Shown here piece after piece: positions 34,729-45,298 of a stretch of DNA of 64,000 bases (the first letter of the stretch is position 1; every line of letters starts with the position of its first letter). This stretch comes from an uncultured Bacteroidota bacterium. Lineage in GTDB: Bacteria > Bacteroidota > Bacteroidia > Bacteroidales > P3. The position numbers were made by a program, and so were the translations under genes. The notes beneath the pieces were generated by a model. The model saw only the letters and a list, made by a program, of their open reading frames with translations, was not told where the DNA came from and did no database searches. The DNA lies in assembly GCA_902791695.1 (NCBI GenBank), contig CADAWR010000001.1:1-64000 (forward strand), given 5' to 3'.

Positions 34729-35633
34729 ATCTTCATGAATGGTAGCCAGCAGCGACTCAGCTGCTGCAAATTGACTTTCTGCGGGCCAAAAGAGCGGTAA
34801 TATTCTTCCACCCCTGGCTCCATGCTGCCCTCGAAATCAAACACCTTGGTGCGCGAGCCCATAATCTCTATCGCCTTCCATATCAAGAAACTCATGGAGT
34901 TGCGCGGAGCCTCGGCGCCGCGGGCGCACATGAGCATATAGGCGCATTCGCTGTCGTAGACAACAAACAAGGCATCGTGTAGGTTGCCATCGGCATCGCG
35001 CGCACCGACAACCATGCCGCTGCCATGCGCCACAGCCTCGGTGCAAACGTGTACTATCAAACTGTGTTCCAGAAGGTCACGCTTACCCTGCCGCTCCATG
35101 TAGGTTACATGCAGGTCGGCAAACTCCTGCGGGCTCACGGCCTCGTCCACACTCAGCACACTGTCCAGCCTGCGATAGTCGCGGCGGCGCAGTTGCGACG
35201 CACCAGCCATAAGTTCGGGCAGCGGGCGTATAGGGTCGAAACGATAGGTATAATGCATCTCTGCTTTGAAGCCCAAATGCGTAGGCATCGCATAGCCGGC
35301 AGCGGTGAGTTCGGGCGACAGGCGCACCTTGCAGAGTGTCCAGCGGCACGTCACAAACTGCCGCCACAGGTCGTCGAGAGCCTCCCTGTCAGCCACATCG
35401 GCAAGCCAAGGACCCGTGAACATGGTCAGTTGCGGCATCAGCGAGTGGCGCAGGCCGAGCCGCCGTCCGTCGATGTATGGCATCGCGCCGCGCACCTTGC
35501 CGTCGCGCTCGCAGAGCAGCACATCCCACCGCTTGCCACGGCAGACAGTCTCCCACCACCAGTATTGCAGAAACAGAGGGATACGCGCCCCCTCTGTCTC
35601 ACACAATTGTCTATATCTTTCCTTGTTGGCCAA
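34725..35633 (-). CDS. GNAT/FemAB-like acyltransferase
   Basis: A 302-aa cytosolic protein with a GNAT-like fold pattern ([22 protein letters not shown], then a C-terminal part ending [21 protein letters not shown]). That last stretch is typical of FemAB/GNAT proteins that act on cell wall or lipid-linked substrates. The acceptor is unknown. Operon order is ftsE-ompA-this-rlmH, with 5 bp and 4-bp overlap spacings, so it belongs to a unit with envelope proteins. Confidence 0.78.
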   Translation of the reverse strand: MANKERYRQLCETEGARIPLFLQYWWWETVCRGKRWDVLLCERDGKVRGAMPYIDGRRLGLRHSLMPQLTMFTGPWLADVADREALDDLWRQFVTCRWTLCKVRLSPELTAAGYAMPTHLGFKAEMHYTYRFDPIRPLPELMAGASQLRRRDYRRLDSVLSVDEAVSPQEFADLHVTYMERQGKRDLLEHSLIVHVCTEAVAHGSGMVVGARDADGNLHDALFVVYDSECAYMLMCARGAEAPRNSMSFLIWKAIEIMGSRTKVFDFEGSMEPGVEEYYRSFGPQKVNLQQLSRCWLPFMKI

Positions 35634-35638
35634 ACAGC

Positions 35639-36571
35639 TTACTGTATCTTGATACTCACGCGGTTGTTCTGCACACGTCCCTCATAGGTGGAGTTGTCAC
35701 CTATGGGTTCTTCGTCCCCATGGGCCTCAACCTCAATGCGCGAGGCGTCGATGCCGCGTGCCACAAGGGCTTTCTTCACCTCGACGGCACGCTGGCGCGA
35801 GAGACCCATCACATAGGCCTCGGTTCCCTGGCTGTCGCTATGACCGATGAGCAACAGTCCCTTGCGGTCATTCTCCTTCAGATAGTCACTAATCTCGTCA
35901 AGATGGGAATTCCACGAATCCACAATGGTGGCATCGTTGGGGAAGAACTTGATATCCGCAAAGGTACGTGTCGTGGTATCGGGGTCGAAAATAGCCTTCT
36001 TCTTGGTGCCGAAATAGAGTATCATGCCCACGTGTATCACCTCGTCGCCGGTCTGGTCATCAAAATAGCCGGCACCTTTGAAATAGCGGTAGTCAACCTC
36101 GGCAACCTTGTACTGTATCTTGTTGCGCCAGCCTTGCTCCACCTTCCACTTCTCAAAGCAGTCCACTGCCTTCAAGGCCTCCTCGCGGCCCTCGGCGGCA
36201 ATGCGCTTGTGTTCCTTGGTGCTCTCGATGCTGGGGTTTACGGCATAGATGGCACACATTGTGAGCGTGGCACGCGATACCTTTTCGAGGTAGTTCATCA
36301 CGGGCTTCAGCTCGCCCCAGTCGGGCGACTTCTCCTGCGCCATACCACAGATCTTCGAATAGTCGAACGAGGTGTAGTAGCGACCCAAGTCCTTGGTGGT
36401 GAACTGCGTAAAGCGGTCGTATGTCTGGTAGTCGCTTTCACGGACCTTCTGCCTGCCCTCTATCACGGGCGTATCGCTCTTCTTGCCCTTGCCCTTGCTG
36501 GGCTTCTTCTGTGCGTCGGCAGCACCGACCACCAGCAGGCAAGCCATCATTATCATCAATATCTTCTTCAT
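35639..36571 (-). CDS. OmpA family protein
   Basis: A 310-aa protein with a signal peptide (ending GAADAQ), a basic [10 protein letters not shown] stretch, a helical middle domain (about 40-190) and a C-terminal OmpA/MotB peptidoglycan-binding domain (about 205-310; [29 protein letters not shown]). It would anchor the envelope to peptidoglycan. It lacks an obvious lipobox or an eight-strand barrel, so it is periplasmic or attached through partners. Placed 47 bp after the ftsE-like gene. Confidence 0.88.
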   Translation of the reverse strand: MKKILMIMMACLLVVGAADAQKKPSKGKGKKSDTPVIEGRQKVRESDYQTYDRFTQFTTKDLGRYYTSFDYSKICGMAQEKSPDWGELKPVMNYLEKVSRATLTMCAIYAVNPSIESTKEHKRIAAEGREEALKAVDCFEKWKVEQGWRNKIQYKVAEVDYRYFKGAGYFDDQTGDEVIHVGMILYFGTKKKAIFDPDTTTRTFADIKFFPNDATIVDSWNSHLDEISDYLKENDRKGLLLIGHSDSQGTEAYVMGLSRQRAVEVKKALVARGIDASRIEVEAHGDEEPIGDNSTYEGRVQNNRVSIKIQ

Positions 36572-36618
36572 ATCCTATCTGTGTTTTTCTATTTCGTACC
36601 GGAAATATCGGTTTTATT

Positions 36619-37326
36619 TCACCTATCACCCTCCGGATCCCTCACCGTGCCATCCTCACACACCAACACGCGCGCCGGAAAACGGTCCATCATCATGAAG
36701 TCGTGCGTCGAGATGAGCATCGTGGTGCCGGTGTTCTTGTTGATATCCAGCAACAACTGCATAATCTCGGCCGAGGTGACGGGGTCGAGGTTGCCCGTGG
36801 GTTCGTCGGCCACTATCAGCTGCGGATTGTTGATGATGGCACGCGCTATGCCAACACGCTGCTGCTGCCCCTCGGAGAGTCGGGCCGGCAGCATATCGGC
36901 CTTGTCGGCAACGCCGACGGAAGCAAGCACCTTCTCAATCTGGGCCTGTATCTCATTACGTTTCTTCCACCCGGTGGCGCGCAGCACAAACTCGAGATTG
37001 GAGCGCACACTGCGGTCGGGCAGAAGGCGGAAGTTCTGGAACACAATACCTATCTTGCGGCGCAACAGCGGCACCTCGCGGCGGCGCATGTTGACCACGT
37101 CGAAGCCACATACCTTGGCCACACCGCTTTCTATTGGCAAATCGGCGTACAATGTACGCAGCAACGACGTCTTTCCGGCGCCACTTTTGCCTATCAAATA
37201 GACAAAATCGCCGTTGCCGAGACGCACATTCACGTCCTTCAGCACCGGCTCTTCTCCATAACTAATCACCACATTCTCAAGACTCACAACAGGGTCTTGC
37301 GCTGTGGCATTGTCAATATTTCCCAT
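36619..37326 (-). CDS. ftsE: ABC transporter ATP-binding protein, FtsE-like
   Basis: A 235-aa ABC ATPase: Walker A GKSGAGKT (46-53), Q-loop VFQNFRLL, signature LSEGQQQR, Walker [10 protein letters not shown], and switch His in STHD. The size and motifs fit FtsE, which with FtsX activates peptidoglycan hydrolysis at division. FtsX is not adjacent; in Bacteroidetes it is often elsewhere. It could alternatively be a LolD-type ATPase. It is preceded by a palindromic repeat copy and a promoter, and heads an operon with ompA, GNAT and rlmH. Confidence 0.8.
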   Translation of the reverse strand: MGNIDNATAQDPVVSLENVVISYGEEPVLKDVNVRLGNGDFVYLIGKSGAGKTSLLRTLYADLPIESGVAKVCGFDVVNMRRREVPLLRRKIGIVFQNFRLLPDRSVRSNLEFVLRATGWKKRNEIQAQIEKVLASVGVADKADMLPARLSEGQQQRVGIARAIINNPQLIVADEPTGNLDPVTSAEIMQLLLDINKNTGTTMLISTHDFMMMDRFPARVLVCEDGTVRDPEGDR

Positions 37327-37352
37327 CTATAGTGCCTGTATTATTCAAAATG

Positions 37353-37360
37353 CAAAGATA
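37353..37360 (-). promoter_or_regulatory. -7 element for ftsE operon
   Basis: Plus CAAAGATA reads TATCTTTG on the minus strand, 26 bp upstream of the ATG. Confidence 0.5.
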
Positions 37361-37419
37361 CACATTTTTTTTTATTGAAACATAAAAAAGCATTTTTTGA
37401 CATTTTTTGACCACCCATA

Positions 37420-37512
37420 CCCTACCCGCTCCGTACCCGCTCCGACTCCCCTCCGACAAAAAACCGTTAAACAACCGGTGAACAGTCGGAGCGGGTACGG
37501 AGCGGGTACGGA
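37420..37512. repeat. Intergenic palindrome family, copy 3 (short variant)
   Basis: Arms are built from tandem 11-mers (GTACCCGCTCC on the left, GGAGCGGGTAC on the right), pairing over about 25 bp (near 37423-37447 with 37482-37506). The inner part keeps only one half of the usual inner arm (CCGTTAAACAACCGGTGAAC), so the centre is internally shortened. It lies between two minus-strand genes, upstream of ftsE. Confidence 0.85.
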
Positions 37513-37551
37513 GAAACCCCGCATCCACAAGGGTTTCACAAAAACAGTGTC

Positions 37552-37965
37552 CTATAAAGATTTGGGAACGAACTCAATAATGGCATACTGCTCGTCGAAA
37601 CGTATGTCGCGCAGAGTGACATGCTCGAGCAGCGAGCCTGCCTGCTGTGTACGGCTCAGCGCCAGCAAGATGCGGTTGCCGTCAAGGGGCTCTATGAACT
37701 CGCCGCCGGGGCGGCTCTTGGACATATTCACGGCCTGGCGCACCATGAAGTCGATACCGGCGCCACCGTTGAAACTCAGGTAGATGTCACTGTCCACAAT
37801 CTGGTCGACGGTGAGATCGATGCCCACCGAGGCCGATTTGAAGAGCACGTTGACGTCATAGCTGACGCGTACGGTGTGGGGGCCGCCATACATGACAGGC
37901 AGCGGCCGGCCGGCTTTTTTCTCTATCAATTCGCTGATTTCCGCGAAGGTAAGTCTTAACTCCAT
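37552..37965 (-). CDS. Conserved-looking protein of unknown function
   Basis: A 137-aa cytosolic protein with no signal peptide, membrane helix or motif I recognise; mainly beta with two short helices (MELRLTFAEISELIEKK at the start, FDEQYAIIEFVPKSL at the end). It follows the LytTR regulator by 12 bp and is probably co-transcribed with it, so it may be part of the same regulatory output. Confidence 0.65.
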   Translation of the reverse strand: MELRLTFAEISELIEKKAGRPLPVMYGGPHTVRVSYDVNVLFKSASVGIDLTVDQIVDSDIYLSFNGGAGIDFMVRQAVNMSKSRPGGEFIEPLDGNRILLALSRTQQAGSLLEHVTLRDIRFDEQYAIIEFVPKSL

Positions 37966-37977
37966 ATCATTGTATTT

Positions 37978-38889
37978 TTATTGTTCGTTGGGGAGCAACA
38001 TATTGGTGTTGTAGGCGAAATACTGGGTGATGGGCTCGGCGAAGCTCTTGGACACGGGTATCGTCTTGGTGCAGTGGTTTATCTCCAACACCAAACCGAG
38101 CGCTTCTTTGCGCATAAGGCGCACATTGTCAGCGTTGACCATATAGCCGCGATGGCACCTCATAAGACAGGTGCCGACGAAACTCTTCTCAATGTTTTTC
38201 ATGGAATTGAACAGGATGAAGGTCTCCTCCTTTTCACCATTGAGATAGTGGATGTTAACATAGTTGTCGGCCGCCTCGATGTACAGTATGTTGCCCATTC
38301 GGGTCGAAAAGGCCAAGCGCCCGCCTTTGGCAAAGAAATTGACGTTTGTGTCTGCGTTCTGGTGCTGCTTAGGGTCCTGAACGGCAAGAAGTTGAAGCAG
38401 ACGACGTACCTCGGCGCGCGCCTCATGCAGACGACTTACCATGTAAGTGACCACAGCTGGTACCAGTAACACCCCTATAGTACCAAGCACCAGAGCCCCC
38501 ACAAGTGGTGCAAGCTGCAGGGTGCCACCACCGGATAACCCCCATAGAACCAGAGTCATGACAGAGACGCACACAATCAGTTCGGCGACAATCCATATCA
38601 ACATAACCGCAAGTGTGGGCTCGTACCTGCGTCCTACCAAGAACAGAAGTCCACGACTGAGCAATAACACCCCGAAACCAGATATAAACGAGATAGTTAT
38701 CTGCCCGAGAGGACTCAACTCCGACTGCTGAGCCGTATACTCAATCAGTGAGGTCGGCTGACCGAAAACCACAAGCAAAACGGCGAACACGAGAGACAGT
38801 GACAAAAAGAGCAAAATGGACTCCTGACGGGTCATAAAACGCCTTATCGAGGCAAGATTTAGCGGTTGGTCAATGTAAACATTATTCAT
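37978..38889 (-). CDS. Membrane LytTR transcriptional regulator
   Basis: A 303-aa protein with four transmembrane helices (about 24-44, 66-86, 96-116, 126-148) followed by a cytosolic LytTR DNA-binding domain (about 195-295; ILYIEAADNYVNIHY, CHRGYMVNADNV). It has no receiver domain, so it is a one-component membrane-bound regulator rather than a LytR/AlgR response regulator. Three direct repeats spaced 20 bp start 2 bp upstream of its ATG and are a candidate autoregulatory site. Confidence 0.88.
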   Translation of the reverse strand: MNNVYIDQPLNLASIRRFMTRQESILLFLSLSLVFAVLLVVFGQPTSLIEYTAQQSELSPLGQITISFISGFGVLLLSRGLLFLVGRRYEPTLAVMLIWIVAELIVCVSVMTLVLWGLSGGGTLQLAPLVGALVLGTIGVLLVPAVVTYMVSRLHEARAEVRRLLQLLAVQDPKQHQNADTNVNFFAKGGRLAFSTRMGNILYIEAADNYVNIHYLNGEKEETFILFNSMKNIEKSFVGTCLMRCHRGYMVNADNVRLMRKEALGLVLEINHCTKTIPVSKSFAEPITQYFAYNTNMLLPNEQ

Positions 38890-38890
38890 A

Positions 38891-38940
38891 TTTCACCCAA
38901 AATATACAAATTTCACCCAAAATAACGCACTTTCGCCAAT
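38891..38940. promoter_or_regulatory. Three 20-bp-spaced direct repeats (candidate LytTR operator)
   Basis: TTTCACCCAAAATA at 38891-38904 and 38911-38924 are identical for 12 of 14 bases or better, and a degenerate third copy, TTTCGCCAAT, is at 38931-38940. Each starts exactly 20 bp after the previous one, about two DNA turns, as expected for LytTR proteins binding one DNA face. Confidence 0.7.
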
Positions 38941-39080
38941 CATATTATATTATCTGCGGATTTTAACATTTATATTTAATAAGCTTGTTGTTTCTTTGCA
39001 GCCCGAATTTAATAAAAATTAAGAAAACTAACGCGGGCATAACACAACAACAAGCACACCTTGCCCATAAAAAAAATATC

Positions 39081-40043
39081 ATGAAAATATTAGGAACAGG
39101 AAGTGCGGTGCCGAAACAAACAGTCACGAACGACATGCTCTCCGACTTTGTCGACACCAACGACGTATGGATTACGACACGCACCGGCATCAAATCAAGA
39201 CAGATTATCACTACCGAACGCTTCGAGGAGCTGGCAGCCCTGGCAGGTCAGCGTGCCATTGACGCTGCAGGTTTGGTTCCAGAAGACATCGACTTCATCA
39301 TCTGTCACAATGTTTGCAACGTTTATGTAACCCCTTCGCTGGCAGCACTTGTGCAAGGCATCCTCGGCATCAAGGGGCCCAACTGTCCCACGATGGACCT
39401 CAACTCGGCATGCGCCGGCTTCACCTATGGTCTGGACATCTGCGACGCCTTCATCACCACTGGTCGCGCAAAACATATATTATATATATGCGCGGAGGAG
39501 GTGACACGCATGGTCGACTGGACACAGCGCGAGACCTGCGTGCTCTTCGGCGACGGCGCCGGAGCACTGGTGCTTGGCGCTGGCGACAACTATCTGGCCA
39601 GCAAGCTGACATCCACGCCCATGCCCGATGTCATATACTACCGTCTGCCTTGCGAACCCACCCCATTCGAGACTGGCGAGGGCATTGACACCCATATTGC
39701 CATGCAGCTCAAAGGGCGCGAAGTGTTCCGCATGGCGGTGACCTCGGCCCAGCGCGACATACGCGACGTGGTGGAGAAAGCCGGCATGCAGCTGGAGGAC
39801 ATCGACCATTTCCTCCTGCATCAGGCCAACCAGCGCATAATCGACGCTATCAAACAGGACTTTGACCTGCCGCCGGAACGCTTCCACTCGAACATCCAGA
39901 AGCGCGGCAACACAAGCTCGGCGAGCATACCCATGCTCCTCGACGAGGAGATACGCGAGGGACACATCAAACGCGGTGACTTGATGGTATTCAACGGCTT
40001 CGGCGCCGGATTCGTCACCAGCGCCGCCGTTATGCGCTACTAA
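39081..40043 (+). CDS. fabH: 3-oxoacyl-ACP synthase III
   Basis: A 320-aa KAS III that condenses acetyl-CoA with malonyl-ACP to start fatty acid synthesis. The triad is Cys111 (NSACAGF), His247 (LLHQANQR) and Asn near 277 (GNTSSAS). Start at ATG 39081 (MKILGTGS); the frame is open upstream but that is leader. It is the first gene of a fabH-fabF-fabZ-fabG cluster with no acpP or fabD. It shares a divergent intergenic region with the LytTR gene. Confidence 0.93.
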   Translation: MKILGTGSAVPKQTVTNDMLSDFVDTNDVWITTRTGIKSRQIITTERFEELAALAGQRAIDAAGLVPEDIDFIICHNVCNVYVTPSLAALVQGILGIKGPNCPTMDLNSACAGFTYGLDICDAFITTGRAKHILYICAEEVTRMVDWTQRETCVLFGDGAGALVLGAGDNYLASKLTSTPMPDVIYYRLPCEPTPFETGEGIDTHIAMQLKGREVFRMAVTSAQRDIRDVVEKAGMQLEDIDHFLLHQANQRIIDAIKQDFDLPPERFHSNIQKRGNTSSASIPMLLDEEIREGHIKRGDLMVFNGFGAGFVTSAAVMRY

Positions 40044-40092
40044 CAAGACACAATAAATTGCAGCAAAGCTGCGTTATCAAATAAATAAAGCT

Positions 40093-41331
40093 ATGAACAA
40101 AGTATATATAACAGGCGTGGGCTGTATAACCCCACTGGGAAATAATGTAGAGACGCTGTGGAACAACGTCATAAACGGCGTATGCGGCATTGGGTACATA
40201 ACCAAACTAGACCGCGAGACGCTGCCGATCAAGATTGCCGCAGAGGTCAAGGACTTCAAGCCTGAAGACTTCGGCATCGACAAGACGATGATACGCCACA
40301 ACGACACCTTCGCGCTCTACGCCCTGGCGGCAGCCGCACAGGCAATGCAGGACAGCGGGCTGCGCGTCGGCGAGGATGTAGACCCGACACGCTTCGGCAC
40401 TGCAATAGGAAGCGGCATTGGCGGCATCCAGACCTTTGAGCGTGAGCACGCCAACAAACTGCAGAACGGCCTGCGCCGCATCTCGCCGCTCTTCATTCCT
40501 GAAATGATTTCGAATATTGCCGGCGGCAACGTTGCCATCACATACAACGCACAAGGCCCCAACATTCCCGTAGTAACAGCCTGCGCTACAGGCACCCACA
40601 GTGTGGGCGAGGCCTACCGTCTCATCCATGAAGGCCGTGCCGACGCCGTCATCACCGGCGGCACCGAAGCAGCCATCTGCGAGATGGCCGTTGGCGGCTT
40701 CAATAACATGAAAGCACTGAGCACCAGCGAAGACCCCATGGCGGGCTCACTGCCTTTCGACGCACGCCGCAAGGGCTTCGTGCTTGGCGAAGGCTCCGGC
40801 ATTCTGATACTAGAGAGCGAGGAGTGCGCCAAACGTCGCGGCGCCAAGATATACGCCGAAGTCTGCGGCTATGGCAACACATGTGACGCCCACCACTACA
40901 CGGCACCGCATCCTGAGTGCCGCGGAGGTGCACAGTCTATGCGTCTGGCTCTGGAAGAGGCCGGCTTCAAGGCAGATGAGAAGCTTTATATCAACGCACA
41001 TGGTACTGGCACACCCTTGAACGACAAGGGCGAGACCAAGGGCATAAAGGCCGCCCTAGGCGAGGAGGGTGCACGCAAGGCTGTCATCAGCAGCACCAAG
41101 TCTATGCACGGCCACATGCTCGGCGCCACAGGTGCTGTGGAACTCATCATCAGCGCTTTTGCACTGAAGAACGGAATCATACCGCCCACCATCCACCTCG
41201 ACCAGCCCGACCCAGAGTGCGACCTCGACTACACACCGCACACCGCACGCCAGTGGCAGGCCGACGTAGCCATCAGCAACACCTTCGGTTTCGGCGGCAA
41301 CAATGCCACCGTCGCCTTGCGCAGAGTATAA
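40093..41331 (+). CDS. fabF: 3-oxoacyl-ACP synthase II
   Basis: A 412-aa KAS II that elongates acyl-ACP with malonyl-ACP. Active Cys in ACATGT (about 164), His in NAHGTGT (about 304) and His in SMHGHML (about 340), with the C-terminal NTFGFGGNN loop. The length and motifs are standard. It lies 49 bp after fabH and 22 bp before fabZ in the FAS II cluster. Confidence 0.94.
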   Translation: MNKVYITGVGCITPLGNNVETLWNNVINGVCGIGYITKLDRETLPIKIAAEVKDFKPEDFGIDKTMIRHNDTFALYALAAAAQAMQDSGLRVGEDVDPTRFGTAIGSGIGGIQTFEREHANKLQNGLRRISPLFIPEMISNIAGGNVAITYNAQGPNIPVVTACATGTHSVGEAYRLIHEGRADAVITGGTEAAICEMAVGGFNNMKALSTSEDPMAGSLPFDARRKGFVLGEGSGILILESEECAKRRGAKIYAEVCGYGNTCDAHHYTAPHPECRGGAQSMRLALEEAGFKADEKLYINAHGTGTPLNDKGETKGIKAALGEEGARKAVISSTKSMHGHMLGATGAVELIISAFALKNGIIPPTIHLDQPDPECDLDYTPHTARQWQADVAISNTFGFGGNNATVALRRV

Positions 41332-41353
41332 AACACATTAAAGCACAACAAAT

Positions 41354-41785
41354 ATGAACGTACTTAACAGAGACGACATCAAGACCTTCCTGCCGCATCG
41401 CGAGCCCATGCTGCTCATCGACGACGTGGTGATGGAGGGCGACACCGCCATAGCACACTACCATGTTCGTGGCGACGAGTTCTTCCTGCAGGGCCACTTC
41501 CCCGGCAACCCTGTGGTTCCCGGCGTGATACAGTGCGAAATAATGGCCCAGTCGAGCTGCATACTGGTGCGCGACGAGCTCGTTGGCCGCACCCCGCTCT
41601 ACAGCGGCATCAACAACGTGCGCTTCCGCCAGCCCGTACGTCCCGGCGACACCATGGAGATACGCGCCCGCATCACCAGTCGACGCGGCATGATATTCTT
41701 CGTCGACGCCAAGGCCAGCGTGAACGGCAAAGCCTGCTGCCAGGGAGAACTGACGTTTGCACTTATCGATAATCCTAAAGAATAA
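41354..41785 (+). CDS. fabZ: 3-hydroxyacyl-ACP dehydratase, FabZ type
   Basis: A 143-aa hotdog dehydratase. Catalytic His48 (QGHFPGNPVVPG) and Glu62 (CEIMAQ) are both present. It removes water from 3-hydroxyacyl-ACP to give enoyl-ACP. It is a stand-alone FabZ, not the LpxC-FabZ fusion that many Bacteroidetes carry, so a second copy is likely elsewhere in the genome. It precedes fabG by 7 bp. Confidence 0.92.
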   Translation: MNVLNRDDIKTFLPHREPMLLIDDVVMEGDTAIAHYHVRGDEFFLQGHFPGNPVVPGVIQCEIMAQSSCILVRDELVGRTPLYSGINNVRFRQPVRPGDTMEIRARITSRRGMIFFVDAKASVNGKACCQGELTFALIDNPKE

Positions 41786-41792
41786 CATACAA

Positions 41793-42519
<727 letters not shown>

Positions 42520-42539
<20 letters not shown>

Positions 42540-44289
42540 AATCACACAGGGTGTCGGGAACCTAAAGCCCGACACCCTTGTTTTTTTGCTGCTCGCGGCA
42601 TGGTGGACAGTCAACCTGCTGCAGGCGGCCCTGACCGGCCTTGCCAACGACGAGGCCTACTACTGGTATTTTTCCCAGCATCTGGACTGGGGCTATTTCG
42701 ACCACCCGCCAATGGTTGCAGTGCTGGTATGGCTCTCATCGTGGCTACCCGGCGCCTTGGACATTCGTTTTTTCTCTACCCTACTGCAACCGCTCTACCT
42801 GCTATTATTCTGGCATCTGATAAAGCCTAATGATGCCACGCGGCGCGACGCCGTGCTCTATGTGCTGCTCTGCTTCTCGCAGCCACTGCTGCAGCTCTAC
42901 GGCTTCCTTGCGGTACCCGACGCGCCGCTGATGTTCTTCTCCGTGGCCTTCCTGTGGGCCTACAAGCGCTTCCGCGCAAACAGCACACTATCCAACGCCC
43001 TCATCATGGGCACGGCTGTGGCTCTGCTGGGCTACAGCAAGTACCACGGCGCCTTGGTGGTACTGCTGGTACTGCTGAGCGACCTGCGGCTTTTCCGGCG
43101 CTGGCAGCTATATGCAGCAGGCCTTACTGCACTGCTTCTCTTTCTGCCCCACCTCTGGTGGCAGTATACACACGACTGGGTCTCGTTCGGCTATCACCTC
43201 TCCGGCCGCAACGCATGGGCCTACAAACCCAGCTATACCTTTGAATATCTCGCGCTTCTGCTCACCATATTCAACCCCCTGTGGCTGTACCACTACTGGC
43301 GCGGCATAGCCGACAGCCGCAATAACGGCGTGCCGCTGCGCGCTGCAATGCTGTGGCTTGCCGCTGGATTCGCTCTCTTCTTCCTCATCAGCACCGTCCG
43401 TGGCCCAGTGCAACCCCAATGGGTGCTGCCCGCTGCGCTACCTCTCACTGCCCTGCTCTTCTACGGCGCGCGCGATTCCCGCTTTGTACGCACCGCAGCC
43501 ATAGTCGTCGCAGTCCTCTTCATTGCCGTGCGCGTAGTGGCTGTAGCCAACCCCTTTGGCATCAAGGGCGAGCTGTGGAACCAAGGGCAGACCTACAGCC
43601 AGATCGCCGACATCGCCGGCGACCGCCCCGTGGTCTTCATGCAGAACTACACCGCCCCGGCAAAATACACCTACTACACTGGCCGCACAGCCTACTGCTC
43701 ACCCTACTTCTACTCGCGCCACAGCCAGTGGCAGTACGACACCCTCGACCGCACCTTCAGCGGACGCGAGGTCATCGTAGGCAACCTCAACAACAACACG
43801 CAGGCCAACAGTCTCGCGCTTGCCGACGGACATACATTCTACTACAGCGTCTTCAATGACTATACACCCCTGCGCGAGCTCGAAGTGGAATGCCTCACAC
43901 CGCTCGACCTCGCCCTGCCCTGCCTGCGGCGCGACAGCCTAGCCACCCAGGCCGACAGCCTGGCACCCGTAGTGCTCACCCTCGCCGTGCGCAACCCCTA
44001 CCACTTCGACGTCTACAGCACCGACAGTTGTCCACTGAGGCTGCAGCTGTACTTCCACGTGACGCAGCACTACGCCCCAGGCGCCTTCGGCATGCTTACC
44101 GACACGCTGCACGCCAACGCCGTCACCGTTATAGAGCAGCCCATCGAAGTGCCATTTGGCCTTGCCGAAGGCACACATGTGGCAGGCTTCGCCATAGGCC
44201 ACATCGGCTACGAACCCGCCGACAACAGCCCCAAATTCAACGCCACCGTGCGCTACAGCCACGACACCCTCTTCATTACGAAACAATAA
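42520..44289 (+). CDS. GT39/ArnT-like membrane glycosyltransferase
   Basis: A 589-aa integral membrane protein. The first extracytoplasmic loop has NDEAYYWYFSQHLDWGYFDHPP, the Asp-Glu motif and 'DHPP' characteristic of ArnT/PMT-type glycosyltransferases that use polyprenyl-phosphate sugars. About nine or ten transmembrane helices fill residues 20-350, followed by a periplasmic domain of about 230 residues. It would transfer a sugar to lipid A, protein or another envelope acceptor. It overlaps fabG by 20 bp, which puts it in the FAS II transcription unit, an unusual association. Confidence 0.85.
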
Positions 44290-44303
44290 CACACCACATA
44301 ACC

Positions 44304-45053
44304 ATGAACAACGCCATCGACACCATGCTGCAGCACCGTTCCGTGCGCCAGTTCACCCCCGAAGCTGTCAGCGACGAACTGCTGAACAACATCATCGACT
44401 GCGGACTGCGCGCCAGCAACACCGGCAACATGCAGCTCTACAGCGTCATAGCCACAACGCAGGAGCCCTTGCGTTCCGAACTTTGCAAACTGCATTTCGG
44501 CCAATGCACCACCGCACCTCTGTGGCTCACCCTCTGCACCGACGTGGCACGCTACCACCAGTACTGCCGCGTCAACGGCTGCGACGAGCCCTACGGCAAC
44601 CTCCTCTGGTTCATCTCAGCCCTCGTCGACGCCTCGCTCTGCGCCCAGAACATCTGCATCGCCGCCGAAGCCCAAGGCCTCGGCTTCTGCTACCTCGGCA
44701 CCGTCAACTACAACACACGCCAGATAGCCGAGCTGCTGCAGTGCCCCAAAGGCGTGGTCCCCGTCATCGCCATCGCCATGGGCCACCCCGCCGAAGAGCC
44801 TCGCCACAGCGAACGCCTCGGCCGCGACGCCGTGCTCCACAGCGAGACCTACCATGTGCCCACCGACGCCGAACTCATTGAGAGCCACCGTGTCCGCGAC
44901 GAGCACCCCTTCAACCGCCAGATGGTCGCCGACAACGGCACGCGCAACTACTGCGAGATATTCACCACCAAACGCTATCCGCGCAGCATGAACACCGCCG
45001 TCTCCAACGACCTCCTGCAGTTCCTCAAGGACAGCGGCATGTGGAACTTCTGA
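44304..45053 (+). CDS. Nitroreductase family flavoprotein (NfsA/Frp-like)
   Basis: A 249-aa FMN-dependent oxidoreductase. N-terminal HRSVRQFTPEAV and ASNTGNMQ give the FMN phosphate site; the central LCAQNICIAAEAQGLGFCYLG is the family core, and the C-terminal extension with KRYPRSMN is like NfsA/Frp. Start at ATG 44304; the longer open frame upstream overlaps the glycosyltransferase gene in another frame and is not real. It probably reduces nitroaromatics, quinones or flavins; the physiological substrate is unknown. Confidence 0.88.
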   Translation: MNNAIDTMLQHRSVRQFTPEAVSDELLNNIIDCGLRASNTGNMQLYSVIATTQEPLRSELCKLHFGQCTTAPLWLTLCTDVARYHQYCRVNGCDEPYGNLLWFISALVDASLCAQNICIAAEAQGLGFCYLGTVNYNTRQIAELLQCPKGVVPVIAIAMGHPAEEPRHSERLGRDAVLHSETYHVPTDAELIESHRVRDEHPFNRQMVADNGTRNYCEIFTTKRYPRSMNTAVSNDLLQFLKDSGMWNF

Positions 45054-45082
45054 GCCCCCTACGCCCCCGCACCGTCCCCTCT

Positions 45083-45185
45083 ACGTCACTTCACCGATTG
45101 TTTACCGACTGTTTAACGGTAAAAACCGGTGAACAACCGGTAAACAACCGGTGAACAGACGGAGCGGGTACGGAGAGGGTACGAA
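45083..45185. repeat. Intergenic palindrome family, copy 4 (degenerate)
   Basis: The right half keeps the family core (ACCGGTGAACAACCGG, then AACAACCGGTGAACAGACGG and AGCGGGTACGG). The left half (TTCACCGATTGTTTACCGAC) pairs imperfectly. It is in the 244-bp gap between nitroreductase and etfB, 60 bp upstream of the etfB promoter. Confidence 0.82.
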
Positions 45186-45244
45186 GAAGGCATGGCATGA
45201 AGCCCGTGGGGAAAAGTTAAAATGACAGAGAAGGGGCACTTTTT

Positions 45245-45276
45245 TTTGGCCATGTCGGGAATTTAACGTATTTTTG
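45245..45276 (+). promoter_or_regulatory. Promoter for etfBA-acyl-CoA dehydrogenase
   Basis: TTTG at 45245-45248 and TATTTTTG at 45269-45276 with a 20-bp spacer, 22 bp before the ATG. Confidence 0.8.
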
Positions 45277-45298
45277 CATTTTATTAAAACAAATAGAA

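Noticed and set aside
43890..44303. N-terminal extension of the nitroreductase frame
   Set aside because: It overlaps the glycosyltransferase gene in another frame and is Arg/Pro-rich; the family N-terminus begins at ATG 44304.
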